From positions 20,012 through 84,011 of the forward strand of contig JAECUM010012906.1 of NCBI GenBank assembly GCA_016617855.1: a DNA stretch of 64,000 nt, read 5' to 3'. The translations under genes were made by a program, and so were the position numbers. Shown in pieces: positions 60,081 through 63,005 of this stretch. The notes beneath the pieces are model-generated. The model was not told where the DNA came from. It did no database searches and saw nothing but the letters and a program-made list of their open reading frames with translations. Position 1 is the stretch's first letter. Each line of letters starts with the position of its first letter. Source of the DNA: Megalonaias nervosa (lineage: Eukaryota > Mollusca > Bivalvia > Unionida > Unionidae).

Positions 60081-61032
60081 CTCTGTATATTAATACCACA
60101 CTTTTAGCTTAAAGCTCATATCACAAATTTTTATGAGTGTAAACACTGATTTGTGCTGCCATTAAGCACAACATTTTTTGGACTAGCACCACCTGTCTGA
60201 CTTTGTCTGGGTGGGGCTATCTGCTTGCACGTCTGCATGCGTATGAAAATGAACTGAGCAGATTTTCATGCCATTATACCGATTTTAAATTTTTTCCCAA
60301 ATTAATGAATTATTGCACTTAGCCTTTATGGTCTACAGTGGGGGTATATCAAGTTTATTTATTTCCTTTTTCTTCTAGCAATAACTATACAGCACAAGTC
60401 TGATACATGTGGGTCTTTTTAAAAGAAACTAGAAATTTATTCATGAAACACCAATGTCCTACCATGGTACCTGAAATGGCCTAAATGCAAACCAAACCAA
60501 CTGTGATGCACAAACTGAGAGATGAATGACTGGACGAAGAAGAGTAACACTATATATCCCTACCACTATTGCAGTAAAGTATATCAAAAACAAAAAACAA
60601 CAACTAACTAGACCATGTACATAAGGCCAAAAATAAATCATGGAAAATTTGATAACACAATTAACTAATATCCTGAGTTTTACTATTTAAAGGAATCTGA
60701 TTATGAAAACAAAAGTTACTGCCAAGAACATCACTCGTTTCAGATAGATGGACTTAAGTTTACACATTAAAACCTATATTTCCATGCCTTTCATCTTTGA
60801 TGATGATGAGTGACAGACAATGAGATTGCAAGTGTCACAGTCATTACAAATGCCATGCATGATTATGGGAATTAACAGAATAAGAGATGATAAGTGTCAC
60901 AAACATTACAGAGGCCATGTATTACCTGTCACAGGGCTCTTCCATTGGAGGCAAAATGGGGCAGGGATCTCCCAACAAGGACCTTACAGTAAGAGCTATT
61001 CCCTCAGTAAGGGACTTCATGCAATATCCTCC
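419..61032 (-). CDS. HDAC6: HDAC6-type tandem-domain histone deacetylase, partial gene (15 exons in window)
   Basis: Zinc-dependent class IIb deacetylase. Family knowledge: HDAC6 removes acetyl groups from tubulin and other, mainly cytoplasmic, proteins, and has two catalytic domains in one chain. Seen here: 15 exons with GT/AG borders and fully compatible phases, totalling 442 codons. They give the end of domain 1 (GGY, then LLGDPCP and RPYWK), a linker of about 120 residues, and domain 2 from TCLAYDEEM to [12 protein letters not shown]. Domain 2 keeps the catalytic His pair (RPPGHHAG), two zinc ligands ([11 protein letters not shown]) and the third (SAGFDA). HDAC10 is less likely because its second domain is degenerate, whereas this one is intact. 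Both ends leave the window. No promoter or polyadenylation site is visible. Coding sequence is about 2% of the span; introns hold nearly all the transposons listed here. Confidence 0.93.
479..1073 (-). other. HDAC6 intron
   Basis: 595 bp of AT-rich sequence with no recognisable repeat or gene. Phase 0 on both sides. Confidence 0.8.
1074..1139 (-). CDS. HDAC6: HDAC6 exon: [12 protein letters not shown]
   Basis: 66 nt, phase 0 to phase 0, donor gtcagt, acceptor ttttcag. It encodes [16 protein letters not shown] and MPVAYE, matching 'MGDADYLAAW....LPIAYE' in HDAC6. Confidence 0.95.
2690..2884. repeat. Degenerate ~145-bp tandem array, left part
   Basis: First copies of a family whose unit contains 'ttttcatttaggagcaacca', then 'gaagtc', then 'aataacaagattttcaaaatgg'. 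The array is interrupted at 2,884 by the TA-flanked element and resumes at 4,691 in register. Confidence 0.75.
2885..4690. mobile_element. pogo/Tigger-like non-autonomous DNA transposon, TA target site
   Basis: 1,806 bp. Left end cagtcaaaccggttatctcg, right end reads inward cagtcaaacccacttatctc; both ends are flanked by TA. Further inverted matches (acgggt, cataaccggg) extend the termini. TA duplication and CAGT...ACTG ends fit the pogo/Tigger branch of IS630-Tc1-mariner. No transposase frame seen. The interior (about 4,090-4,210) shares a segment with the 53,188-55,648 element. Confidence 0.8.
4691..5960. repeat. Degenerate ~145-bp tandem array, right part
   Basis: About eight imperfect copies of a unit with 'gattttcaagatggctgc', 'ggtggccatattggat', 'accattttcatttaggacca' and 'atgctgatatgaccatcc'. 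Short frames here on both strands are repeat-coded and not genes. The end (about 5,810-5,960: 'ggcaatcc', 'gaagagcagtgataacaaac', 'ggacaatgg') is shared with a second array end at 14,740-14,850. Confidence 0.8.
6783..7041 (-). mobile_element. tRNA-derived SINE with 12-bp target-site duplication
   Basis: On the minus strand it begins with a tRNA-like head (GGCCGAGTGGTCTAAAGCGC as A-box region, GGGTTTGAGTC as B box), then a GC-rich central part, and ends in a (CAA)n tail, seen as (GTT)n at 6,783-6,806. It is flanked by perfect direct copies of gtaatgccaact at 6,771-6,782 and 7,042-7,053. The 259-bp length fits a tRNA-SINE. The intact duplication suggests a fairly young insertion. Confidence 0.92.
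9583..9798. mobile_element. ~220-bp MITE, copy 1
   Basis: Left end tactgtacactcacttataa, right end complementary (cttataagcaagtatatatgg). The inside carries 'gatctgccatatcatat' and 'cagattagggtctatgttatt', shared with copies at 36.3, 38.8, 39.2 and 63.7 kb. No coding capacity. Confidence 0.75.
10262..10388 (-). CDS. HDAC6: HDAC6 exon: [12 protein letters not shown] segment
   Basis: 127 nt; 1 nt in and phase 0 out, donor gtaaaa, acceptor tttccag. It encodes [34 protein letters not shown] and NINIPWNE. It matches '[16 protein letters not shown]' and the 'G.G.GF..N..WN' strand of the active-site region. Confidence 0.95.
10389..13695 (-). other. HDAC6 intron, 3.3 kb
   Basis: AT-rich. It contains a degenerate tandem array at 12,750-13,480 and a short near-perfect duplication (atagacagatgacatacttagac) at about 13,486-13,533. 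From 11,750 to 11,920 a phrase 'actgatcatacctgctgata' recurs loosely. No exon recognised. Confidence 0.75.
12750..13480. repeat. Degenerate ~135-150-bp tandem array
   Basis: Five copies of a unit with 'gaccttttgaccccaa', 'ttccttcttaccc', 'gtgcaagccatccacac' and 'actgtaaatagtgg'; starts near 12,792, 12,925, 13,059, 13,200 and 13,350. Spacing by eye is 133-150 bp. No coding sense. Confidence 0.75.
13696..13764 (-). CDS. HDAC6: HDAC6 exon: zinc-ligand motif [11 protein letters not shown]
   Basis: 69 nt; 1 nt in and 2 nt out, donor gttaga, acceptor tttacag. It encodes [18 protein letters not shown] and YEDP. Asp and His of DxH are zinc ligands in the family; the whole motif is intact. The retrotransposon at 16,809-23,298 sits in the preceding intron. 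Confidence 0.97.
13985..14020. repeat. (GT)n(GA)n compound microsatellite
   Basis: tgtgtgtgtg followed by about 11 GA units. A related ~100-bp phrase with 'gtgtgtgcgggtgtgtgaat' and 'ttttcagtcatatcatg' recurs at 14,090-14,155. Confidence 0.92.
14530..14850. repeat. Fragment of the ~145-bp tandem family
   Basis: Contains 'ccatttaggaccaaatagac', 'gaagtcttctagtgaaaccc', 'caccatccatttaggagtag' and an end segment with 'ggcaatccaccatgtagttt', 'ggaagagtaatggtaacaaac'. Same order as the array at 4,691-5,960, so it is a second, shorter copy. Confidence 0.7.
15380..16148. mobile_element. TA-flanked DNA element family, truncated copy
   Basis: Shares 'aagtcatatattttgttcag', 'gtacactttaaataacaata', 'caatcatcataaatgc' and the right end gagttatcaagggagaggtg followed by TA with the fuller copies at 27,276 and 50,889. 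The left terminus is not found, so it is 5'-truncated or diverged. Confidence 0.7.
16809..17738 (-). repeat. 3' LTR of the retrotransposon
   Basis: 930 nt. Same termini as the 5' LTR. It lies just after the RNase H remnant and a purine-rich tract, which fixes its orientation as the 3' LTR. Confidence 0.93.
17739..17749 (-). promoter_or_regulatory. Polypurine tract next to the 3' LTR
   Basis: On the minus strand atggtgggaag abuts the LTR's TGTTAC. The position and purine run fit the plus-strand primer of LTR elements. Confidence 0.7.
17871..18197 (-). pseudogene. RNase H remnant
   Basis: Contains [20 protein letters not shown] and [18 protein letters not shown], the RNase H region of gypsy elements, and ends in [16 protein letters not shown] (usual form ADALSR). 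The 3' LTR starts about 130 nt further on, so no integrase follows. Confidence 0.9.
18330..19324 (-). pseudogene. Reverse transcriptase remnant
   Basis: Three or more frame-shifted pieces. 19,324-19,076 holds the lead-in ([18 protein letters not shown]); 19,058-18,849 the first palm strands ([19 protein letters not shown]); 18,751-18,494 the catalytic YIDD box (coded at 18,665-18,676, in [13 protein letters not shown]); 18,524-18,330 the thumb-like [12 protein letters not shown]. Matches Ty3/gypsy RT in sequence. It follows integrase and precedes RNase H. Confidence 0.9.
19432..20076 (-). pseudogene. Ty3/gypsy-type integrase remnant
   Basis: Open for 214 codons. HHCC zinc-binding module: His in [18 protein letters not shown], Cys in CRSCHTCQ. 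Catalytic core: first Asp in [19 protein letters not shown], second Asp in [10 protein letters not shown], likely Glu in LIERTF. Near the C-terminus is FYGPYKV, a GPY/F-type module typical of gypsy integrases. Only about 30 residues separate the catalytic Glu region from GPY, far fewer than usual, so an internal deletion is likely. A standard gypsy element would carry this after RNase H; here it precedes RT. Confidence 0.9.
20100..20560 (-). pseudogene. Retrotransposon pol, region between protease and integrase
   Basis: Broken coding sequence with a piece at 20,478-20,296 ([32 protein letters not shown]). The position suggests the protease-integrase connector. No motif recognised. Confidence 0.5.
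20560..20870 (-). pseudogene. Retropepsin-type aspartic protease remnant
   Basis: Active-site motif [12 protein letters not shown] is coded at about 20,797-20,832 on the minus strand. The frame then shifts at a homopolymer near 20,783 and similar coding continues to about 20,560, ending in [14 protein letters not shown], the second half typical of gypsy-type proteases (GxxLL(L)GND). It lies between gag and integrase. Confidence 0.82.
21146..22271 (-). pseudogene. gag: Retrotransposon gag, broken
   Basis: Read in pieces. 22,271-21,978 starts MFEIFSENN and contains [18 protein letters not shown], a SAP-like helical N-terminus common in gypsy-type gag of animals. 21,922-21,585 is a highly charged coiled coil coded by an imperfect ~57-bp repeat. 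21,670-21,404 ([19 protein letters not shown]) and 21,388-21,146 ([25 protein letters not shown]) match the capsid-like region of such elements. Frame changes separate the pieces, and an internal duplication repeats the [10 protein letters not shown] phrase. I see no CCHC zinc knuckle before the protease. Confidence 0.85.
22364..22384 (-). promoter_or_regulatory. Candidate primer-binding site
   Basis: About 8 nt inside the 5' LTR on the minus strand is TGGGGTTCTCGTCTTGGG. It begins with TGG, as sites complementary to tRNA 3'-CCA ends do, and resembles retroviral tRNA-Pro-type sites. The match to a specific tRNA was not established. Confidence 0.4.
22392..23298 (-). repeat. 5' LTR of the retrotransposon
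   Basis: 907 nt. Begins (minus strand) TGTTACGAATATG and ends with ATGTAACA. Differs from the other LTR by scattered substitutions, many of them C/T at CpG, and by lacking a ~20-nt palindromic segment (gatatttttttcaaaaatatc) seen at 17,612-17,632. Confidence 0.93.
23555..23612. repeat. (AT)n microsatellite
   Basis: Uninterrupted AT alternation of about 58 bp. Short frames read through it are artefacts. Confidence 0.95.
24082..24372 (+). mobile_element. tRNA-derived SINE, second family
   Basis: Head with gtctaagtggttaaagcatc (A-box region) and gggttccaagcc (B box), then a body with 'gcttggcctggtgtcaggat' and 'aatgtgac', and a tail 'gcaatatgactaaaattgtt'. The layout of tRNA-like head plus conserved body fits a metazoan tRNA-SINE. 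I see no clear target duplication, so it is probably old. Confidence 0.8.
24463..24567 (-). CDS. HDAC6: HDAC6 exon: RPPGHH catalytic motif of domain 2
   Basis: 105 nt; 1 nt in and 2 nt out, donor gtaaat, acceptor gtttcag. It encodes [18 protein letters not shown], then [16 protein letters not shown]. The His-His pair is the catalytic general base/acid dyad of zinc-dependent deacetylases. GFCFFN is diagnostic for class II. Confidence 0.97.
24860..26060. repeat. Degenerate interspersed/tandem repeat with 'gtgaccttgacctttcacct' phrases
   Basis: Phrases such as 'cagtgaccttgacctttcac', 'ctcagaatcaatagggagca' and 'gaagtttgatgagaattagg' recur in loose order. From memory such phrases are very common in bivalve genomes, and this is one reason for the mollusc inference. 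Confidence 0.6.
25412..25556. repeat. 21-bp minisatellite, about 7 copies
   Basis: Unit close to gagttcaggatatacctcaa, degenerate in later copies. Confidence 0.85.
26326..26351 (-). CDS. HDAC6: HDAC6 26-nt microexon: AVNGVAIV
   Basis: Only 26 nt, phase 0 in and 2 nt out, donor gtaagt. It encodes AVNGVAIV plus the first two bases of Arg, matching 'VLNGAAVVR' just before PPGHH. The acceptor's pyrimidine tract is a (CT)n microsatellite on the minus strand. Confidence 0.92.
26352..26929 (-). other. HDAC6 intron, 578 bp
   Basis: Begins on the low-coordinate side with the acceptor of the 26-nt exon and a (GA)n tract at 26,359-26,379 ((CT)n on the sense strand), which serves as its pyrimidine tract. 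Nothing else recognised. Confidence 0.85.
26359..26379. repeat. (GA)n microsatellite acting as splice-acceptor pyrimidine tract
   Basis: About 10 GA units. On the minus strand the (CT)n run is followed by gtttcag and the microexon, with nothing else pyrimidine-rich there. Confidence 0.85.
26930..27001 (-). CDS. HDAC6: HDAC6 exon: catalytic domain 2
   Basis: 72 nt, phase 0 to phase 0, donor gtatgt, acceptor after an A-rich + strand tract (T-rich on the minus strand). It encodes [20 protein letters not shown], then LSGK, matching 'T..CA.LA.G....V..VLSG' of HDAC6. Confidence 0.92.
27276..30114. mobile_element. TA-flanked DNA element (Tigger/pogo-like MITE family), copy with nested insertion
   Basis: Left end caccactccccccgataact, right end reads inward cactactccctcaaacactc; TA on both sides. 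'gaacccgtttataatgc' near the left end and 'cgcttatagtgcagtc' near the right are further inverted matches. Without the insertion (27,684-29,092 plus one copy of its flanking duplication) the element is about 1.4 kb, close to the 1,514 bp of the copy at 50,889. No transposase frame. Confidence 0.82.
27684..29092. mobile_element. Unclassified 1.4-kb insertion with 420-bp direct terminal repeats
   Basis: Two near-identical direct repeats, 27,684-28,104 and 28,673-29,092, both starting tgttggccat and ending tattgtgtaaa, surround 568 bp. Each repeat opens with ~57-bp subrepeats ('catactggcgattctgcctc', 'tcggccctgacatcagt'). The host element's sequence 'attgaatgaaatttgtgttt' occurs on both sides, giving a flanking duplication of roughly 30 bp. 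The centre has a CCAAT-like 'agccaatcagagac' and no long frame. LTR-like in layout, but the ends are not TG...CA and the duplication is far too long for a normal LTR element. Confidence 0.7.
30610..31560. repeat. ~19-bp minisatellite, about 950 bp
   Basis: Roughly 50 degenerate copies of a unit near taaatacatatattcaccc, often alternating with taaatacatacatccaccc. No coding sense. Confidence 0.92.
32532..32704. mobile_element. Possible degraded MITE
   Basis: 'catactcgcctataatctgg', 'gaccctgatctgacagcaca' and 'gcattatgcaacagc' resemble the ~220-bp MITE family, but the right terminus is weak. Confidence 0.4.
32821..32917 (-). CDS. HDAC6: HDAC6 exon: catalytic domain 2
   Basis: 97 nt; 1 nt in and phase 0 out, donor gtgagt, acceptor ttttatag. 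It encodes [18 protein letters not shown] and [11 protein letters not shown], matching the 'HS.EYV..L' helix and the 'DS(I/V)Y' strand of the family. Confidence 0.9.
32918..33282 (-). other. HDAC6 intron, 365 bp
   Basis: AT-rich, nothing recognised. Confidence 0.85.
33283..33323 (-). CDS. HDAC6: HDAC6 exon: short exon of catalytic domain 2
   Basis: 41 nt, phase 0 in and 2 nt out, donor gtgagt, acceptor tttacag. It encodes [13 protein letters not shown], corresponding to 'R.A...EL...HS' before the His-Ser pair that continues in the next exon. Confidence 0.88.
33540..33730. repeat. ~60-bp tandem repeat, about 3 copies
   Basis: Unit 'aacactagaaatacatatac...atgtctatgaaatattttaattac' with small differences. 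Confidence 0.8.
33760..34560. mobile_element. TA-flanked DNA element family, internal fragment
   Basis: Shares 'gtgtaataatcataaataaa', 'gcgacttgcagaagtgttga', 'gaattagacctgttttgtat' and 'accaagcaaaaggtg' in the same order as the copy at 50,889. Both termini are missing or unrecognisable. Confidence 0.65.
34713..35339. mobile_element. TTAA-flanked MITE (piggyBac-type target)
   Basis: 627 bp between TTAA at 34,709-34,712 and 35,340-35,343. Terminal inverted repeats ctcattaaccactgg and ctcattaacccctgg. The TTAA duplication is the hallmark of piggyBac-type transposition. No transposase; an A-rich run lies at 35,111-35,139. It is slightly richer in CG than its surroundings. Confidence 0.8.
35490..35949. 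repeat. 31-bp minisatellite, about 15 copies
   Basis: Unit tagtttgacccagaatacag + aactagaatat, nearly identical between copies (t/c variation in 'tagtttg/tagcttg', one copy 1 bp shorter). High identity implies recent homogenisation. Confidence 0.97.
36339..36559. mobile_element. ~220-bp MITE, copy 2
   Basis: Left end taccatatatactagcatgt, right end complementary (tgtaagtatatatagta). Internal 'gcagatctgggtctatgcag' shared with other copies. Ends about 94 bp before the HPEKPDRI exon. Confidence 0.75.
36653..36737 (-). CDS. HDAC6: HDAC6 exon: HPEKPDRI segment of catalytic domain 2
   Basis: 85 nt; 1 nt in, phase 0 out, donor gtatgg, acceptor gtaccag. It encodes [16 protein letters not shown] and FLERCLRVE, the conserved HPExPxRI helix and 'L..RC' strand of class II deacetylases. 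It lies about 45 bp before the 49/50-bp minisatellite on the + strand. Confidence 0.92.
36783..37513. repeat. 49/50-bp minisatellite, about 15 copies
   Basis: Unit gggcaatgaatttaggcata + gctgaatgaggctccagaat + gtgttgattt, with a 1-bp length polymorphism (attta/atta) and variants gctcc/gcact and catagc/catatc. Minus-strand frames here ([13 protein letters not shown] repeated) are coded by the array and are not a gene. Confidence 0.97.
38844..39061. mobile_element. ~220-bp MITE, copy 3
   Basis: Left end tactgtgtatactcactatt, right end complementary (atttataagcaggtatatgta). Internal 'ccagatctgccagtgcatta' matches copy 4. Confidence 0.78.
39184..39401. mobile_element. ~220-bp MITE, copy 4
   Basis: Left end taccatatatacttgcttat, right end complementary (cttataagtgagcatatatgg). 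Internal 'gatctgccagtgcattatgt', then 'atctgtgcagtctgcagttg'. The clearest copy of the family. Confidence 0.85.
40194..40250 (-). CDS. HDAC6: HDAC6 exon: start of catalytic domain 2
   Basis: 57 nt; 1 nt in and 2 nt out, donor gtaagt, acceptor tttacag. It encodes [18 protein letters not shown]. This is the 'TGLVYDxxMxxHxN' entry strand of HDAC6 deacetylase domains, directly before the HPE(K/V)P motif of the next exon. Confidence 0.88.
40251..42210 (-). other. HDAC6 intron, 2.0 kb
   Basis: Contains the long-arm foldback element at 41,527-42,043. The remainder is AT-rich with nothing recognised. Confidence 0.8.
41527..42043. mobile_element. Foldback element with ~140-bp inverted arms
   Basis: Arm 41,527-41,665 and arm 41,900-42,043 are inverted copies; both read ttccatttgatcagatg...aggactcactttagcc...tttcttgatttcatt...cccca(a/g)tagggaaaaa from the outside in. 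The ~235-bp centre is unrelated. No coding capacity. The target duplication is not clear. It ends 167 bp before the linker exon. Confidence 0.85.
42211..42369 (-). CDS. HDAC6: HDAC6 exon: interdomain linker
   Basis: 159 nt; 1 nt in and 2 nt out, donor gtacgt, acceptor gttgatag. It encodes [18 protein letters not shown], then [20 protein letters not shown], ending in AVPPN. The frame is open throughout and codon use is coherent. Its phase joins directly to the exon at 40,194 to give [13 protein letters not shown]. No domain recognised. A 13.8-kb intron separates it from the previous exon. Confidence 0.75.
43000..43770. repeat. Degenerate tandem array, ~170-bp period
   Basis: Repeated phrases 'ccatttaaagatttt', 'tttttctattttaagta', 'atgacagccatat', 'gatcagcatcatttgt' and 'gccagaatgcttt' in the same order, four to five times. 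Confidence 0.7.
43930..44900. repeat. Degenerate tandem array, ~150-175-bp period
   Basis: Five to six copies with 'gctgcattccaaattcaaat', 'aaagtaatgctgcagaaacc' and 'aaagtcatgacaa'; anchors near 44,168, 44,342, 44,505, 44,655 and 44,810. A short (GACA)n run lies at about 44,257-44,274. The same unit recurs at 52,430-52,760. Confidence 0.75.
45691..45912. repeat. 38-bp minisatellite, 6 copies
   Basis: Unit tctaatctcatgagtggaaa + tgatcatgaggagatggc with scattered differences. Confidence 0.92.
45950..48250 (-). pseudogene. DIRS-like (tyrosine-recombinase) retrotransposon remnant
   Basis: Minus-strand broken coding sequence. 47,967-47,779 carries [13 protein letters not shown] and MGMEF, as in the RT of DIRS-type elements. 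47,771-47,487 resembles the following connector. 47,318-47,043 carries [20 protein letters not shown] and [11 protein letters not shown], the RNase H end. Further on, about 46,950-47,020 in another frame, is LVPDPK followed by a decayed stretch, and at 46,180-46,260 a piece (FRSDGSV...QPGFI) resembles the tyrosine-recombinase domain. Several stops and frameshifts. Boundaries and terminal repeats were not found. Confidence 0.65.
49181..49268. repeat. Hairpin: ~33-bp inverted repeat
   Basis: ttgttacttacaatttatct + gtcatacatgtac pairs with gtacatgtatgacaggtaaa + ttgtaagcaacaa, with few mismatches and a ~23-nt AT loop. Weaker inverted similarity extends outward to about 49,130 and 49,315. Confidence 0.85.
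49295..49835. repeat. Two ~150-bp direct copies inside the hAT-like remnant
   Basis: 49,295-49,440 and 49,685-49,835 share 'aaaatttg', 'gcacact', 'tgatggctgaatgc', 'ggccaa.ttttggt' and 'cttcac.ttttgtg'. Each codes the same transposase N-terminal stretch on the minus strand, so this is a partial internal duplication. Confidence 0.75.
49940..49991. repeat. (AT)n microsatellite
   Basis: About 50 bp of AT alternation within the hAT-like remnant. Confidence 0.95.
50889..52402. mobile_element. TA-flanked DNA element (Tigger/pogo-like MITE family), complete copy
   Basis: 1,514 bp between TA at 50,887-50,888 and 52,403-52,404. Left end caccactccctcggtaactc, right end reads inward cacctctcccttgataactc. 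Sub-terminal 'ctcgcgaacccgcttataat' and its counterpart on the right are further inverted matches. The right border also carries an inner 'ggtccctcggtaactcg'. No transposase. Same family as 27,276-30,114. Confidence 0.88.
52430..52760. repeat. Short copy of the 43.9-44.9-kb tandem family
   Basis: Contains 'aaagctgcattccaaatttc', 'gaagaaagcaaagttacgaa' and 'gatgtctcatcaa', plus a direct duplication of 'atgactgaaaatc...ctaaatgatga'. Confidence 0.7.
53188..55648. mobile_element. 2.46-kb non-autonomous DNA element with complex palindromic interior
   Basis: Left end tactgtatttgccaacctat + aagtcgat; right end reads inward taccatatttgctggcttat + aagacgat. Inside, 53,395-53,480 ('gttctctgtgtatatatcag', 'tttgcttgaatagtatt') is inverted at 53,875-53,970, and 54,050-54,090 ('atcctatctgtaactcag') is inverted at 54,195-54,235. 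No coding capacity. The ends resemble those of the ~220-bp MITE family. Confidence 0.75.
56202..56330 (-). CDS. HDAC6: HDAC6 exon: interdomain linker
   Basis: 129 nt; 1 nt in and 2 nt out. It encodes a hydrophilic helix-like segment ([19 protein letters not shown]) followed by [17 protein letters not shown]. The donor (gtgagt) is strong. The acceptor (aaatcagcag) has a poor pyrimidine tract, so the 5' border is the weakest in the model. It was chosen because it keeps the frame open and matches the phase of the previous exon. I recognise no family for this segment. Confidence 0.65.
56331..57600 (-). other. HDAC6 intron, 1.3 kb
   Basis: Contains a 54-bp tandem repeat (56,779-56,900) and a 158-codon minus-strand frame (56,743-57,219) that I do not consider a gene. 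Otherwise AT-rich with nothing recognised. Confidence 0.75.
56779..56900. repeat. 54-bp tandem repeat, 2.3 copies
   Basis: Unit ggttggcatgtatgcatgtg + acccatgaccttttaaaatg + cggtccatcttact, nearly identical in two copies, with a partial third. Confidence 0.92.
57601..57726 (-). CDS. HDAC6: HDAC6 exon: end of catalytic domain 1 and start of linker
   Basis: 126 nt, enters with 1 nt of a split codon and leaves with 2 nt (donor gtgaga, acceptor cattccag). It encodes [20 protein letters not shown], which fits the helix and PYWK/PFWE motif that closes HDAC6 deacetylase domains, then a linker ending NEMPP. Phase matches the exons on both sides. Confidence 0.85.
58440..58995. repeat. ~36-45-bp minisatellite, about 13 copies
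   Basis: Two interspersed unit types: atgctgaatgccctattttt + tatgtgcactgtgttctgag, and a shorter atgcaaaattctgtttttat + gtgcagtgtcctgag. They share the core tatgtgca.tgt.ctgagtgc. Frames with repeated C-rich peptides here are artefacts. Confidence 0.93.
60040..60078. repeat. (CT)n microsatellite
   Basis: About 38 bp of CT alternation, preceded by a C/T-rich stretch. Confidence 0.95.
60926..61032 (-). CDS. HDAC6: HDAC6 exon: C-terminal part of catalytic domain 1 (GGY motif)
   Basis: 107 nt, enters in phase 0 after acceptor cctag and leaves in phase 2 at donor gtaata. It encodes [11 protein letters not shown], then [15 protein letters not shown] carries the catalytic Tyr of class I/II deacetylases, and LLGDPCP matches the end of the first catalytic domain of vertebrate HDAC6. 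The residue after GGY is Cys, where Asn is usual. The preceding exon, which should end in LEG or similar, was not found up to 64,000. Confidence 0.9.
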
Positions 61033-61584
61033 CTAGGAAAGGAATACATCAAGATTTGATAAACATGTTTTAATCTTCAAAAAGAAATATTTTTAAGACT
61101 CTATGTCTGATAACAAGAATCTACTTGAGACTGTGCTTCTCATTTTAAAAAAAAAGAAATTCTGAAAATGATATTTAGAAAAATTAACAATATGCCAAAA
61201 CAATTAAAATCATGAAGTTATAAGGTATACTGCATTGCTCTAAACATAACCCACAGACATCTATACCATGTGAAGAGGTGACAGGATAGTAGCAGGTCAA
61301 ACAAAAATTTGGTACCATTAAATCTGAAGGGGGAGAGGTGTATCCCCTCATATGTACTGTAAATCACTATAAACTTATTTATGTCAAGCTTTGAGGTTTT
61401 GTTAAAAGATGCATATCCATGTGTACTTACTTTTGTAGCTTTCTTATTTAACAAAACCAAAAACGAACAAAAAAAATTAAAAAATGATACATTACTGAGC
61501 AACAACATATATTAATACCATAAATGATACCAGGCTTAATGCATACTGCAGTTATTGACTAGATTAGTTAAATTGCTAACACTT

Positions 61585-62311
61585 ACATTATGGTCTTAAA
61601 CAAAGTAATTGAAAGAAGTGAAACCAACAAGTTTAGTCAAATTCAACAAACAATTTATTTCCCTAAAATAGAGTAAGAATTTAAAAAGAACTTGCAGTAT
61701 TGTGCATTAAATCCCAAGTAATCCTAAATGTTCTATTACAAGTCCAAAAGTATAGAATATTCTGAATCTGCTGATGTACCAAGTCTTGAATAAGTTGATG
61801 TACCAACAGTCTTGATGTACCACAGTGATATGATCAGGAGTGTCTTTAGATGAGTCCTCACTAATCCCGAAGTAGTGTTTTAGTCCAAAAAGTCAATTAG
61901 CACTTTGTAATTCTGAGTCAATAATTTAAATAAATGATTCCTCTTAAAATTATACCTCTAAAAGTGATTCCACAGACTGATATTAAAAATGAAGGAATAA
62001 GTGTTCACCTAGTCCTTTATATACTAACTGTCACCTGACATATGACAAACAAAATGCCCAGGATGTGGGTCATTTCAAATTGAAAAATTACATCAAATTC
62101 GTCAACAAGGTCAGATCTTGAACCTAAATTCAAGTAAACATCATGACACAAATCATGTAGACAACAGAATTTCCCAGGGAAAATCCTGGTCTTGAACTTA
62201 AATCCAAATAAATAGCTTTCAAAAAACATGACAAAAGTCAGGTAGGTCAAAACTCTACACTCAATCATGGACAAGGTTAAGCACAAAATATAAAATTAAA
62301 TATACATAACA
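61585..62311 (-). repeat. Diverged LTR related to the 16.8/22.4-kb LTRs (solo or 3' LTR)
   Basis: Shares 'agtgaaaccaacaag', 'caatttatttccctaaaa', 'taatccta' and 'tcac.tgacat' in the same order as the LTRs at 16,809 and 22,392, and ends 'acataaca' followed by 'ctt' like the inner border there. Much more diverged, and the TGTTAC start is not intact. The adjoining 62,312-62,640 (broken minus-strand frame with HACVWLKGAKPIPLNEIATF) may be internal sequence of the same element. Confidence 0.5.
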
Positions 62312-62639
62312 CTTGGCATTAATCCAGAAATCTGAATCAAATATGATGCTAACAATCCTTTTGCACATATTTAAAATCAAAAGCTTAATGCCACTGCTGT
62401 AATTATTCATTGTGAACAGAAAGTGGTAGTGCTTTGATGTTTACAAACCACATCACTGGGAAAGGTGGCTATCTCATTTAAAGGAATTGGCTTTGCACCT
62501 TTGAGCCAGACACATGCATGGAACTCCTGATTTATATCAACAAATTCTCCAAAGTGAAACTCAATCAGGCATTCATGTGTGATATTCATCCCAGGTGAAT
62601 GCTCAGCTAAATGAAATGGAGGACAATGGAGATTTACTC

Positions 62640-63005
62640 TCACTCAGACAAGATCTCAATCTACCTGAAAACACATACCCTTAAACAAATTAACACTGAA
62701 GGATAGTGGAGATTTACTATCAGACAAGTTCTCAATCAACCCAAGATCATCTACCCTTAAGCCAATTAACACTGGAGGAAAAGCGGTGATTTACTATCAG
62801 ACAAGTTCTCAACCAACCCAAAAACATCTACCCTTAACAATTAACACTGGAGGAAAAGTGGATTATTACTATCAGACAAGGTCTCAATCAATCCCAAAAC
62901 ATCTACCCATAACCAACACTGGAGGAAAAGTGGAGATTTACTATCACATCAGGTCTCACTTAATCTCAAAACATCTAACCTTAAGCCAGTTACCAAAAAG
63001 TGGAA
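62640..63005. repeat. ~77-bp tandem repeat, about 5 copies
   Basis: Unit gatttactatcagacaagtt + ctcaatcaacccaaaaacat + ctacccttaagccaattaac + actggaggaaaagtgga; copies differ by small deletions. Confidence 0.92.

Larger units (their letters stand above)
57727..60925 (-). other. HDAC6 intron, 3.2 kb
   Basis: Contains a duplicated phrase 'agcatgtgtaa.tagttccaccca' (58,043 and 58,118), the minisatellite at 58,440-58,995 and a (CT)n tract at 60,040-60,078. Nothing recognised in 59,000-60,030 or 60,080-60,900. Confidence 0.78.

Noticed and set aside
61380..61510. Additional HDAC6 exon ending at a gtaagt donor near 61,438
   Set aside because: The sequence before the donor is a T-rich tract and does not encode the expected deacetylase residues before GGY.
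62407..62643. Independent minus-strand gene of 78 codons
   Set aside because: It adjoins the probable diverged LTR and the 77-bp tandem repeat, has no recognised domain, and is more likely retrotransposon internal sequence.
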